Of a DNA stretch of 64,000 nucleotides, positions 53,815 to 63,308 are shown piece after piece. Made by a program: the position numbers and the translations under genes. The notes beneath the pieces are model-generated. The model was not told the DNA's origin, did not search any database, and saw only the letters and a program-made list of their open reading frames with translations. This DNA is from Jatrophihabitans_A lederbergiae. Its GTDB lineage: Bacteria > Actinomycetota > Actinomycetes > Mycobacteriales > Jatrophihabitantaceae. Location: positions 124,001 to 188,000 of the forward strand of contig NZ_JAVREH010000004.1 of the NCBI RefSeq assembly GCF_031845305.1. Direction: 5' to 3'. Numbering within the stretch: the first letter of the stretch is position 1; the number at the start of each line of letters is the position of its first letter.

Positions 53815-54492
53815 TCAGGCCAACCGCCAGTCGACCGGCTTCCCGCCGTGCTTCTCCAGCAGAGCGTTGGCCTTGCTGAAGGGCCGGGAGCCGAAGAATC
53901 CGCCGCTGGCCGAGAGCGGGCTCGGGTGCACGGACGTGAGGCAGTCCACGTCGCTGAGCAGCGGTTGCAGGGACTGTGCCTGTCGGCCCCACAGGATGGC
54001 CACCAGCGGCTGGTCGCGGGCGACGAGCGCGCGGACCGCCTGCTCGGTGACCCGCTCCCAGCCCTTGCCGGCATGTGACCCAGACTTGCCGGGCGCAACG
54101 GTCAGCACCCTGTTCAGCAGCAGCACCCCCTGCTCGGTCCAGCGAGTCAGGTCTCCATTGGTCGGGATCTCGACGCCGAGGTCGTCGCGCAGCTCACGGT
54201 AGATGTTCTGCAGTGACCGGGGCACCGGGCGGACGTCGGGGGCGACGGAGAAGGCCAGCCCGACGGGATGGCCGGGGGTCGGGTACGGGTCCTGCCCGAC
54301 GATGAGCACCCGCACGTCCTCGAAGGGCTGGCGGAACGCCCGCAGCACGTTCTGGCCGGCCGGCAGGTACGAGCGGCCGGCGCTGAGCTCGGCCCGCAGG
54401 AAATCTCCCATCGCCGCGACCTCGGCTGCCACCGGCTCCAGGGCACCCGCCCAGCCAGGATCTACGGTGTCGCGAAGAGAACGTCCAGCCAT
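53815..54492 (-). CDS. ung: Uracil-DNA glycosylase
   Basis: Ung removes uracil from DNA. The 225-residue length from the ATG at 54492 equals the family norm; the frame to 54567 is too long. The catalytic motif is VGQDPYPTPGHPVGLAFS and the DNA-binding HPSPLSASGGFFGSRPFSKAN is near the C-terminus. No ribosome site is present; TACGGT lies 7 nt upstream of the ATG. Confidence 0.96.
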   Translation of the reverse strand: MAGRSLRDTVDPGWAGALEPVAAEVAAMGDFLRAELSAGRSYLPAGQNVLRAFRQPFEDVRVLIVGQDPYPTPGHPVGLAFSVAPDVRPVPRSLQNIYRELRDDLGVEIPTNGDLTRWTEQGVLLLNRVLTVAPGKSGSHAGKGWERVTEQAVRALVARDQPLVAILWGRQAQSLQPLLSDVDCLTSVHPSPLSASGGFFGSRPFSKANALLEKHGGKPVDWRLA

Positions 54493-54499
54493 GGTACGA

Positions 54500-54505
54500 A
54501 CCGTA
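54500..54505 (-). promoter_or_regulatory. -10 box TACGGT for leaderless ung
   Basis: On the minus strand TACGGT is 7 nt from the ATG at 54492. It supports the shorter ung start. Confidence 0.5.
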
Positions 54506-54583
54506 GCCGGGCCACTTCCCGCGTGCCGACGCGGTACCTGGGATCTCGCTGATGTGGCGGCGCCCACCGGTACCGAACCGGTT

Positions 54584-54589
54584 TAGGCT
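54584..54589 (+). promoter_or_regulatory. -10 box TAGGCT for leaderless DUF4032 gene
   Basis: TAGGCT is followed by 9 nt and the ATG at 54599, with no ribosome site between them. Confidence 0.5.
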
Positions 54590-54598
54590 TTAACTCTC

Positions 54599-55855
54599 AT
54601 GCGCAACTACACGATCACGACGCTCGGTGCCGCCACCGAGCTTCTCGACCTGCCCTTCGACCGGCCGCTGGAGGAGTGGAACGACCCGCGGATCGTCCAG
54701 GTCCCGCGCGGCATCTCGCGGCACGTGGTGCGCTTCGTCCGCGCGCACAACCAGATCTTCGCCATCAAGGAAGCCACCGAGCGCTACGTGCTGCGCGAGC
54801 ATCACCTGCTGCGCGAGCTCGCCGACGCCTCGGTTCCGGTGGTCGACGCCTTCGGCACCGTGATCGACCGCAGCGACCAGCAAGATCACCACCTGGACGG
54901 GCTGCTGATCACCCGCCACCTGCCGTACTCACTGCCCTACCGGTCGCTGTTCACCGAGCGCTCACTGCCCGATCTGCGGTCCCGGCTGCTGGACGCGCTG
55001 GCGCAGCTGTTCGTCCGGCTGCACCTGAGCGGGTTCTTCTGGGGTGACTGCTCGCTGTCCAACACGCTGTTTCGCCGGGACGCGGGATCACTGGCCGCCT
55101 ACCTGGTCGACGCCGAGACCGGCGAGATGCATCCGCAGCTGTCCCGGGGGCAGCGCTCGCACGACATCAGCATCGCCACCGAGAACATCGCCGGTGAGCT
55201 GATGGACCTGCAGGCCGGTGGCTACCTGTCGATGGACGACGACCCGGTCGAGACGGCGATGGCGCTGCAGCCGCGCTACGACAAGCTGTGGGCCGAGCTG
55301 ACCGACGACGAGGTCTACCCCTCGGGTGAGAGTTACCGCATCGAGGAACGCGTCCGCCGGCTGAATTCGCTGGGCTTCGACGTGTCCGAGATCGGCATCC
55401 GGACCGAGGACGCCGGTCGCAAGCTGCGGTTCGAGACACACATCGTCGAGCCGGGACACCACCAGCGGCGGGTGTACGCGCTCACCGGGCTGCGGGTGCA
55501 AGAGAACCAGGCACGGCAGATCCTGTCCGACCTGGCCCGCTTCCGCGCGAAGTGGATCGAGGGCGTCGAGCACGACATTCCCGAGGACCTGGCCGCCCGG
55601 CGCTGGCTGGACGAGAAGTTCTACGGGGTGCTCGGCATGATCCCGGACCGGCTGCGCCGCAAGCTTCCCGACGCCGAGCTGTTCCACGAGATCGCCGAGC
55701 ACCGGTGGCTGATGTCGGAGCAGCTGGGACGCGATGTCGGACGCCAGGCGGCGGTGGACGACTATGTGAAGACGGTGCTGTCCAAATTGCCCGACACGGC
55801 AGTGCGCATCCTGACCGATCCGATAACTGAGGAGATGCCGGTGATCCGGGAATGA
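54599..55855 (+). CDS. DUF4032 domain protein with kinase-like (WaaP-type) fold
   Basis: This 418-residue protein has a kinase-like N-terminal region: the possible Lys in FAIKEATERYVLREHHLLREL, a catalytic-loop-like LHLSGFFWGDCSLSNTLF and YLVDAETGEMHP in place of DFG. The C-terminal DUF4032 region (about 230-400) is actinobacterial. The function is unknown. It is coupled to the MBL hydrolase gene by a 4-nt overlap. Confidence 0.85.
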   Translation: MRNYTITTLGAATELLDLPFDRPLEEWNDPRIVQVPRGISRHVVRFVRAHNQIFAIKEATERYVLREHHLLRELADASVPVVDAFGTVIDRSDQQDHHLDGLLITRHLPYSLPYRSLFTERSLPDLRSRLLDALAQLFVRLHLSGFFWGDCSLSNTLFRRDAGSLAAYLVDAETGEMHPQLSRGQRSHDISIATENIAGELMDLQAGGYLSMDDDPVETAMALQPRYDKLWAELTDDEVYPSGESYRIEERVRRLNSLGFDVSEIGIRTEDAGRKLRFETHIVEPGHHQRRVYALTGLRVQENQARQILSDLARFRAKWIEGVEHDIPEDLAARRWLDEKFYGVLGMIPDRLRRKLPDAELFHEIAEHRWLMSEQLGRDVGRQAAVDDYVKTVLSKLPDTAVRILTDPITEEMPVIRE

Positions 55856-56511
55856 CGTACACGGGTGAGGTCGGTGTCGGCGGTCCGGTCGACCAGCGCG
55901 AGCTGCCGGGGCTGAGCGTCGCCAAAGTCGCCGTCGGGTCGATGTCGAACAACGCCTACCTGCTTCGGTGCACCGCCACCGGCGAGGCGCTGCTGATCGA
56001 CGCGGCCGCCGAGCCGGAGCGGCTGGCCGAGTTCGTGCACCTGGGCGGAGTTCCGGCAAGCGCCGTCGTCACCACCCACCAGCACGGCGACCACTGGCAG
56101 GCCCTTGCCGCGGTGGTCGCCCAGACCGGTGCGCGGACGATGGCCGGAGCCGACGATGCCGGCGGCATCCCGGTGCAGACGGACCGGCTGCTGCACCACG
56201 GCGACACCGTGCATGTGGGCAACGCCGAACTCGCGGTGATCACCCTGCGCGGGCACACCCCGGGGTCGGTCGCGCTGTATTACCAGGACCCCGAGGGGAC
56301 GGGGCACCTGTTCACCGGCGACTCGCTGTTTCCCGGCGGCCCCGGGCGCACCACCAGTCCCGTGGACTTCATCAGCCTGATGGACGACCTGGAGCAGCGG
56401 GTGTTCGGCGTCTACGAAGACTCGACGTGGGTGTATCCCGGCCACGGCAACGACACCACTCTGGGTGCCGAGCGTGGCTCGCTCGCGGAGTGGCGCGCCC
56501 GCGGCTGGTGA
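55852..56511 (+). CDS. MBL-fold metallo-hydrolase (glyoxalase II-like)
   Basis: This 219-residue protein has the metal-binding THQHGDHW, the later His in LRGHTPGSVALYY, the Asp in FTGDSLFPGGPGR and the C-terminal YPGHGND, the full glyoxalase II-like set. The physiological thioester or other substrate is not clear. The ATG overlaps the stop of the DUF4032 gene, so the two form an operon. Confidence 0.88.
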   Translation: MTYTGEVGVGGPVDQRELPGLSVAKVAVGSMSNNAYLLRCTATGEALLIDAAAEPERLAEFVHLGGVPASAVVTTHQHGDHWQALAAVVAQTGARTMAGADDAGGIPVQTDRLLHHGDTVHVGNAELAVITLRGHTPGSVALYYQDPEGTGHLFTGDSLFPGGPGRTTSPVDFISLMDDLEQRVFGVYEDSTWVYPGHGNDTTLGAERGSLAEWRARGW

Positions 56512-56659
56512 CCAGCGGTCACGCGGAGCAGGCCTGCGCGATCTCACGCCGCAGCGCTGGGCTCATCTCGGTGCCGGACCATGTTCGATGAGCGCCCGCA
56601 CCCCATCGGCGGTAATGCGGTCGGCTCACTCCCGCAGCGCAACTACGCTGGAGCGTGAC

Positions 56660-59600
56660 ATGCCTGCTTCCGTCACGCCACCGGCCACTACGCCACCGCC
56701 CGCGTCCCGGCCGCCGAAGTCGCCCAGTCGCGGCAAGCCGTCCGGATCGTCAGAACTGCAGCGCGAGCTGGCCGAGCGCATCAATCAGCTCGGGCTCCGC
56801 GACCGGCACCGGCTCGGCAGGCGGCTGGACGGCTTCCGCGGCAAGCGCGCCGCCACGGCCGAGCAGCTGGCTTCCCTTGCCGCCGACGTGGACCGCGCGG
56901 AATTGCGGCTGAGCGACCGCCGTGCCGCCGTGCCCGCCCTGAGCTACCCGCCGGACCTTCCGGTCAGCCAGCGCCACGACGACCTGCTCGCCGCCATCCG
57001 CGACCATCAGGTCGTCGTCATCGCGGGTGAGACCGGCTCGGGCAAGACCACCCAGATTCCCAAGCTGTGCCTGGAACTGGGACGCGGCGTGCTGGGCATG
57101 ATCGGGCACACCCAGCCACGCCGGATCGCCGCGCGCGCGGTCGCCGAGCGGGTCGCGGAGGAACTCGGCAGCGAGGTCGGCGAGGTGGTGGGCTTCGCCG
57201 TCCGGTTCACCGATCGGGTAAGCGACACCAGCCTGATCAAGCTCATGACCGACGGCATCCTGCTCGCCGAGATCCAGCGCGACCGGGAGCTTCGGCAGTA
57301 CGACACGATCATCATCGACGAGGCGCACGAGCGAAGCCTGAACATCGACTTCCTGCTGGGCTACCTCCGTCAACTGCTGGCGCGCCGGCCCGACCTCAAG
57401 CTGATCATCACCTCGGCGACCATCAACCCACAGCGCTTCGCCGACTACTTCGGTGGCGCGCCGGTCGTCGAGGTGTCCGGGCGCAGCTACCCGGTCGAGG
57501 TGCGCTACCGCCCGCTGGTCGCCGAGCGCTTCCTGGCTTCCGAGGACGACGACGAGTACGACTTCGACGACGAGCGGCCGGCCGGCGGCAGCACCAAGGC
57601 AGCGGGAGCAAGGGCCGACGGCGACGACCGGGACCAGATCACCGCGATCTGCGACGCGTTGGAGGAGTTGCGCCGCGAGCCGCCCGGCGACGTCCTGGTG
57701 TTCCTGTCCGGTGAGCGGGAGATCCGTGACACCGCGGACGCCATCAACGGCATGGACCTGACCGGCACCGAGGTGCTGCCGCTGTACGCGCGACTCTCCA
57801 GCGCCGAGCAGCACCGGGTGTTCAGCGCGCACCGGGGACGCCGGGTGGTGCTGGCCACCAACGTCGCCGAAACGTCGCTGACGGTGCCGGGCATCAAGTA
57901 CGTGATCGATACCGGAACCGCCAGGATCTCCCGGTACAGCCAGCGCACCAAGGTGCAGCTGCTGCCGATCGAGGCCATCTCGCAGGCCTCGGCGAAGCAG
58001 CGGGCCGGTCGCTGCGGGCGTACCTCGGAGGGCATCTGCATCCGGCTGTACTCCGAGGACGACTTCGAGTCCCGGCCGGAGTTCACCGACCCCGAGATCC
58101 TGCGTACCAACCTCGCGTCCGTCATCCTGCAGATGGCCTCGCTGGAGCTCGGGTCGATCGAGAAGTTCGGGTTCATCGACCCGCCGGACGCCCGCCAGGT
58201 CGCCGACGGTGTCGGCCTGCTCACCGAACTCGGCGCTTTGGAGGCGACCGGCCGGGCGCTCCCCCGGCTCACCGACCTCGGACGGCAGATCTCGCAGCTG
58301 CCGGTCGATCCGCGGCTGGCCCGGATGATCGTCGAGGCTGACAAGCGTGGCTGCCTGCGCGATGTGCTGGTGCTCGCGGCGGCGCTGTCCATCCAGGACC
58401 CGCGGGAGCGTCCGGTAGAGCACAAGCAGGCCGCCGACCAGCAGCATGCCCGGTTCGCCGATCCCACCTCGGACTTCGCCGCCTACCTCAACCTGTGGCG
58501 CCACGTCCGCGAGCAGCAGCGGGAGCTGTCCTCGAACCAGTTCCGCCGGATGTGCCGCACCGAGTACCTGAGTTACCTGCGCATCCGGGAGTGGCAGGAC
58601 CTGTTCAGCCAGCTCCGCCAGATCGTCAAGGGGATGGGCCTGGTCGTCGGCGACGAGCCCGGCGACGCCGAGCAGATCTCGCGCAGCCTGCTGTCCGGGC
58701 TGCTGTCCCACGTGGGCCTGCGCGACCCGGCGCGGCGCGACTATCTCGGCGCGCGCAACGCCCGATTCGCGATCTTTCCCGGCTCTGCGCTGTTCAAGAA
58801 GCAGCCGCAGTTCGTGATGTCGGCCGAACTGGTGGAGACGTCCCGGCTGTGGGCGCGCGTCAACGCCGCCGTCCAGGCCGAGTGGGCCGAGGAGCTGGCC
58901 CCGCAGCTGGTGAAGCGCAGCTACAGCGAGCCGCACTGGGAGCGCCGGCGTGGCGCCGTGGTCGCTATCGAGCGGGTGACGCTGTACGGCGTGCCGCTGG
59001 TGGTCGGGCGCAAGGTCGGTTACCACCAGATCGAGCCGGAGCTGTCGCGGGAACTGTTCATCCGGCACGCCCTGGTCGAGGGTGACTGGGACACCCGGCA
59101 CCACTTCTTCAAGGCCAACCAGCAGCTGGTCGCCGAGGTCCAGGACCTGGAGAACCGGGCTCGCCGCCGCGACATTCTGGTGGACGACGATTCGGTGTTC
59201 GCCTTCTACGATCAGCGCATTCCCGCCTCGGTGGTGTCGGGCGGCCACTTCGACGCATGGTGGAAGAAGGCCCGGCACAAGACTCCCGACCTGCTCGACC
59301 TGTCCACCAATCAGCTGATCCGGCCGGGTGTCGGGGACATCTCGCCGAACCAGTTCCCGGACCGGTGGAGTTCTGGCACGTTCGACCTGGACCTGAGCTA
59401 CCGCTTCGAGCCGGGTGCGGCCGAGGACGGCGTCACGGTCACCATCCCGCTGCCGGTGCTGGGTGAGGCTACCGACGCCGGCCTGGACTGGCAGGTGCCG
59501 GGCCTGCGCACCGAGTTGGTCACCGCGTTGCTGCGGACGCTGCCCAAGCACATCCGGCGCGGCGTCGTCCCGATTCCGGACACCGCGGCCGAACTGGTGG

Positions 59601-60739
59601 CCGCACTGCCCGACCCCGCTCCCGTGGGCGCACGGGTCACCAGGGTGCTCAGCGCGGAACTGCGCCGGCTCAAGCACGTCGACATCCCGGACGACGCCTG
59701 GGACCTGTCCAAACTGCCCGAGCACCTGCGCCCCACCTACCGGGTGGTCGACGCCGACGGCACGCTGCTGGCTGAGGGCAAGGACCTCGCCGAGTTGCAG
59801 AAGCGCTTCGCGCCCGAGGTGACGGCGACCCTGCAGAGCGCCACCGCCGACGTCGCCCGCGACAAGATCACCAGCTGGGACTTCGACGAGCTGCCGAGGA
59901 CGGTGCAGCGCCAGGTCAGCGGCAACCTGATCACCGGCTACCCGGCACTCGTGGACGCTCTGGACTCGGTATCCATCCGGGTGCTGCCCAACCAAGCCCG
60001 GCAGCAGGTCGAGATGTGGACCGGCACCCGCCGGCTGCTGTTGCTGAACCTGCCGTCACCGGTCAAGGACCTCATCCGGGGCCTCAGCCAGCGTCAGCGC
60101 CTCACCCTGAGCCGGACGCCGCACGGCTCCCCTGCCGCGTTGCTGGCCGACTGCGTTGCCGCGTCGGTGGACGAGCTGATGCGCAAGGCCGGCGGTCCGG
60201 CGTGGGACCGAGCGGGCTTCGATCGGTTGCGCGCAGCCGTGGGCGCGGGCCTGCACGAGACCGCGGCGCAGGCACTCCGGGTGGTCGAGGGCATCATCGC
60301 CGACGCCCAGCGCGTCGAGGTCCGCCTCGGCGAGCTGACCGCCAAGCCGCTCGCCCCGGTCGTGGCCGAGGCACGGGCACACCTCGATGAGCTGGTGTAC
60401 GCCGGTTTCGTCGCCGGCACCGGGTTGGCCCACCTGCCGCACGTCCGTCGCTACCTCAGGGCGCTGGATCAGCGGCTGGCCGACGCGCCGACCAACCTGG
60501 CACGCGACCGGGAGCGGCAGGCGACCGTCGACCTGGTGCGGCGCGACCTGGCCGAGCTGCGGGCCAAGCTTGCGGACGAGGACGACGGGGCGGTGCCCGT
60601 TCGGCTGACCGAGATCGGCTGGATGATCGAGGAGCTGCAGGTCAGCCTGTTCGCCCAGAAGCTCGGAACGGCCCACCCGGTGTCCGTGCCACGGATCCAC
60701 GCCGCGATGGATGCCCTCGACCCGGCGATGGCCGGCTGA
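56660..60739 (+). CDS. hrpA: ATP-dependent RNA helicase HrpA
   Basis: HrpA is a DEAH-box helicase that acts on RNA and stalled ribosomes. From the ATG at 56660 (GGAG 6 nt upstream) the protein has 1359 residues, the usual HrpA length. Walker A GETGSGKTT begins at residue 123, the DEAH box is at 220, and ITSATINPQRFADYF and RAGRCGRTSEGICIRLY are helicase motifs. The C-terminal DUF3418 region follows. The frame extends back to 56465 without a better start. Confidence 0.95.
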   Translation: MPASVTPPATTPPPASRPPKSPSRGKPSGSSELQRELAERINQLGLRDRHRLGRRLDGFRGKRAATAEQLASLAADVDRAELRLSDRRAAVPALSYPPDLPVSQRHDDLLAAIRDHQVVVIAGETGSGKTTQIPKLCLELGRGVLGMIGHTQPRRIAARAVAERVAEELGSEVGEVVGFAVRFTDRVSDTSLIKLMTDGILLAEIQRDRELRQYDTIIIDEAHERSLNIDFLLGYLRQLLARRPDLKLIITSATINPQRFADYFGGAPVVEVSGRSYPVEVRYRPLVAERFLASEDDDEYDFDDERPAGGSTKAAGARADGDDRDQITAICDALEELRREPPGDVLVFLSGEREIRDTADAINGMDLTGTEVLPLYARLSSAEQHRVFSAHRGRRVVLATNVAETSLTVPGIKYVIDTGTARISRYSQRTKVQLLPIEAISQASAKQRAGRCGRTSEGICIRLYSEDDFESRPEFTDPEILRTNLASVILQMASLELGSIEKFGFIDPPDARQVADGVGLLTELGALEATGRALPRLTDLGRQISQLPVDPRLARMIVEADKRGCLRDVLVLAAALSIQDPRERPVEHKQAADQQHARFADPTSDFAAYLNLWRHVREQQRELSSNQFRRMCRTEYLSYLRIREWQDLFSQLRQIVKGMGLVVGDEPGDAEQISRSLLSGLLSHVGLRDPARRDYLGARNARFAIFPGSALFKKQPQFVMSAELVETSRLWARVNAAVQAEWAEELAPQLVKRSYSEPHWERRRGAVVAIERVTLYGVPLVVGRKVGYHQIEPELSRELFIRHALVEGDWDTRHHFFKANQQLVAEVQDLENRARRRDILVDDDSVFAFYDQRIPASVVSGGHFDAWWKKARHKTPDLLDLSTNQLIRPGVGDISPNQFPDRWSSGTFDLDLSYRFEPGAAEDGVTVTIPLPVLGEATDAGLDWQVPGLRTELVTALLRTLPKHIRRGVVPIPDTAAELVAALPDPAPVGARVTRVLSAELRRLKHVDIPDDAWDLSKLPEHLRPTYRVVDADGTLLAEGKDLAELQKRFAPEVTATLQSATADVARDKITSWDFDELPRTVQRQVSGNLITGYPALVDALDSVSIRVLPNQARQQVEMWTGTRRLLLLNLPSPVKDLIRGLSQRQRLTLSRTPHGSPAALLADCVAASVDELMRKAGGPAWDRAGFDRLRAAVGAGLHETAAQALRVVEGIIADAQRVEVRLGELTAKPLAPVVAEARAHLDELVYAGFVAGTGLAHLPHVRRYLRALDQRLADAPTNLARDRERQATVDLVRRDLAELRAKLADEDDGAVPVRLTEIGWMIEELQVSLFAQKLGTAHPVSVPRIHAAMDALDPAMAG

Positions 60740-60767
60740 GCACTGCTGGTGGGCTGAGGGCCGGGGG

Positions 60768-61307
60768 TCAGTCGGTGGCGCTGACCGCTGCCGCTATCCC
60801 CGCGTAATACGCGCCGCGGAAGAACACCAGCGGGTCGCCGATGTGGGCGTGCACGCCCATCCGTTGGATCTCGGCAATGACGACGGTGTGGTCACCGGCC
60901 GGGTACTCGGCCTGGACGGCGCACTCGATCCAGCCGAGGGCGTCGCCCAGCAGCGGGGCGCCGTTCTCGCCGGCCGACCAGGCGATGCCCTCGAAGCGCT
61001 CGCCGGCCTTACCCGCGAACTGCCGGCTGACGTCCTCCTGACCGGCGGACAGCACGTTGATGGCGATCGCGCCGACCTCGCGCAGCTGAGGCCAGGTGGT
61101 CGAGGACTGCGCCGGGCAGAACAGCACCAGCGGCGGTTGCAACGACAGGGACGTGAACGAGTTCATCGACAGCCCCACCGGACCGGAGCCGGTCTGCGCG
61201 GTGATCACCGCGACGCCGGTCGGGTAATGCCCCAGCACATGCCGGAAGGATTCGGCGTCCGGATGGCTGAGAGCCGGCCCGGACGTGATCAGCAGTTCGT
61301 CGTCCAC
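60768..61307 (-). CDS. Flavin reductase family protein (HpaC-like)
   Basis: This 179-residue protein has the flavin reductase split barrel: FRHVLGHYPTGVAVITA, GLSMNSFTSLSLQPPLVLFC, FAGKAGERFEGIAW and a C-terminal DPLVFFRGAYY. Such proteins supply reduced FMN or FAD to partner monooxygenases; no monooxygenase is adjacent. The GTG is 6 nt downstream of TAGGCT. Confidence 0.88.
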   Translation of the reverse strand: MDDELLITSGPALSHPDAESFRHVLGHYPTGVAVITAQTGSGPVGLSMNSFTSLSLQPPLVLFCPAQSSTTWPQLREVGAIAINVLSAGQEDVSRQFAGKAGERFEGIAWSAGENGAPLLGDALGWIECAVQAEYPAGDHTVVIAEIQRMGVHAHIGDPLVFFRGAYYAGIAAAVSATD

Positions 61308-61313
61308 CCGGTC

Positions 61314-61319
61314 AGCCTA
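61314..61319 (-). promoter_or_regulatory. -10 box TAGGCT for leaderless flavin reductase gene
   Basis: On the minus strand TAGGCT lies exactly 6 nt before the GTG at 61307, with no ribosome site. Confidence 0.55.
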
Positions 61320-61436
61320 GTCAGCAGCGACGTCCGGACATAACGGCCATCCCGCGCGGTCGAGTGCGGCCGGACGCGGCGATAAGCTCACCGCCACAAT
61401 CCCGCTCCAGCAACCCGCTCCAGCAGACAGGACGTC

Positions 61437-62036
61437 ATGGATCTGATCACCGCGATCCGCTCCCGCCGCAGCACCGCCCCGGTCACCGACGCGGCGCCGT
61501 CGGAGGCGGAGCTGCGTGAGCACCTCGCGGTGGCGGCGCACAGCCCAGACCATGCCGGGCTCCGGCCGTGGCGGCTGATCAGCATCCGGGGTGCCGCGCG
61601 GCAGCGGCTGGGCGACGCACTGGTCACCGGCTTCGGCGACGAGCCGGGAACACCGGCGGCTGCCAAGACCGCCTCCCGGCCGCTGCGAGCCCCGCTGCTG
61701 GTGGCAATCGTCTGCACGCCGGTGCAGCACCCGAAGGTGCCGGCCTGGGAGCAGCTGGCCGCGACCGCCGCGATGGTCAGCACCCTGGAGCTGGTGCTCT
61801 TCAACGCCGGTTGGACGGCGATGTGGCGCAGCGGCCCCGCGGTGGAGCTACCCGAGGTTCGCCGGCTGCTCGAACTGGCCGAGCACGAGCAGCTGCTCGG
61901 CTGGCTCTACATCGGCGGCTCGCCGGACACGGGTCCGGCGCAGAATGCAGCTGTCGGTTCGGCTGTTGTCGAGCAGCCCGATCCAGAGGTCGGAGGCAAG
62001 TTGTCCGAACTGTCAGCCGGCACCGCTACGGTCTGA
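61437..62036 (+). CDS. Nitroreductase family protein (YdjA-like)
   Basis: This 199-residue FMN enzyme has the nitroreductase start (AIRSRRSTAPVTD), HSPDHAGLRPWRLISIRG, and the GWLYIGG segment near the end. It resembles the short YdjA-type nitroreductases. AGGA precedes the ATG. It lies upstream of hmgA on the same strand with a 63-nt gap; a functional link is not evident. Confidence 0.85.
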   Translation: MDLITAIRSRRSTAPVTDAAPSEAELREHLAVAAHSPDHAGLRPWRLISIRGAARQRLGDALVTGFGDEPGTPAAAKTASRPLRAPLLVAIVCTPVQHPKVPAWEQLAATAAMVSTLELVLFNAGWTAMWRSGPAVELPEVRRLLELAEHEQLLGWLYIGGSPDTGPAQNAAVGSAVVEQPDPEVGGKLSELSAGTATV

Positions 62037-62099
62037 GAAGCAATTCGGCAAGCATTGGCAAGCACTGAATCGAAGGCGAAAGACAAGGGAGTCCACGCC

Positions 62100-63308
62100 A
62101 TGGCGTACTACCGCAGCGTCGGAGCCGTTCCACCGAAGCGGCACACCCAGCACCGCGATCCGGCCGGCACGCTCTACTTCGAAGAGCTGATGGGTGAAGA
62201 GGGCTTCAGCTCTGACTCGTCCCTGCTCTATCACCGCAACATTCCGTCGGCGTTGATGGACGTGCGCCGATGGCAACTGCCCGATCAGGGGACGGTTCCG
62301 AACACGCCGTTGACGCCTCGGCACCTGGTGCTGCCCCAGCTGTTCGCGGGCTCGGACCCCGCCGAGGTCGATGCGGTCACCGGCCGCCGGCTGGTGCTCG
62401 GCAACCCGGACGTGCGGATCAGCTACGTCGTCGCCGGGCGCGCGTCGTCGTTCTACCGCAACGCCATCGGCGACGAGTGCGTGTTCGTGCAGGGCGGAAC
62501 GGCGACGGTCGAGACGATCTTCGGCGCGATCGACGTCGCCGACGGTGACTACGTGCTGCTACCGCGCGCCACCACGCACCGCTGGCTCCCCACTGGCGAT
62601 GAGCCCGTTCGGCTCTATTGCATCGAGGCGAACTCGCACATCGCCGCACCGAAGCGGTACCTGTCCCGGTTCGGCCAACTGCTCGAGAACGCTCCGTACT
62701 GCGAACGGGATCTGCGCGGCCCGGCGCAGCCACTGCTGGCAGCGACCGGCGAGGCGCCCGGGTCCGGGTTCGAGGTTTTCGTCAAGCACCGCGACTCGAC
62801 CGGCATCGTGGGCAGCGTGCACGTGCTGCCGCACCATCCCTTCGACGTGGTCGGCTGGGACGGCTGCCTATACCCGTATGCCTTCAACGTCCGGGACTTC
62901 GAGCCCATCACGGGTCGGGTGCATCAGCCCCCGCCGGTGCACCAGGTGTTCGAGGGCGACAACTTCGTGATCTGCAACTTCGTACCGCGCAAGGTGGATT
63001 ACCACCCGCTGTCGATCCCGGTGCCCTACTACCACTCCAATGTCGACTCCGACGAGGTCATGTTCTACGTCGCCGGCAACTACGAGGCGCGCAAGGGCTC
63101 CGGCATCGGGCCGGGATCGATCTCGCTGCATCCCGGCGGCCATTCACACGGACCGCAACCCGGCGCGTACGAGGCAAGCATCGGCGTCGAGTTCTTCGAC
63201 GAGCTCGCGGTCATGGTGGACACCTTCCGCCCCCTGGAGCTGGGCGAGGCCGGCCGGTCCGCCGACGACGGCAAGTACGCCTGGAGCTGGACCGGCGGCC
63301 GGGCGTGA
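62100..63308 (+). CDS. hmgA: Homogentisate 1,2-dioxygenase
   Basis: HmgA opens the ring of homogentisate in tyrosine and phenylalanine breakdown, using Fe(II). The 402-residue cupin protein starts at ATG 62100 after a GGGAG. VGAVPPKRHTQHRDPAGTLYFEELMG is the conserved N-terminus, and SISLHPGGHSHGPQPGAYEA contains iron ligands near the C-terminus. The following unknown gene overlaps it by 4 nt. Confidence 0.95.
   Translation: MAYYRSVGAVPPKRHTQHRDPAGTLYFEELMGEEGFSSDSSLLYHRNIPSALMDVRRWQLPDQGTVPNTPLTPRHLVLPQLFAGSDPAEVDAVTGRRLVLGNPDVRISYVVAGRASSFYRNAIGDECVFVQGGTATVETIFGAIDVADGDYVLLPRATTHRWLPTGDEPVRLYCIEANSHIAAPKRYLSRFGQLLENAPYCERDLRGPAQPLLAATGEAPGSGFEVFVKHRDSTGIVGSVHVLPHHPFDVVGWDGCLYPYAFNVRDFEPITGRVHQPPPVHQVFEGDNFVICNFVPRKVDYHPLSIPVPYYHSNVDSDEVMFYVAGNYEARKGSGIGPGSISLHPGGHSHGPQPGAYEASIGVEFFDELAVMVDTFRPLELGEAGRSADDGKYAWSWTGGRA

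Noticed and set aside
56750..59995. A 1081-residue open frame antisense to hrpA
   Set aside because: Same shadow effect; no recognisable domain and full overlap with a clear HrpA gene.
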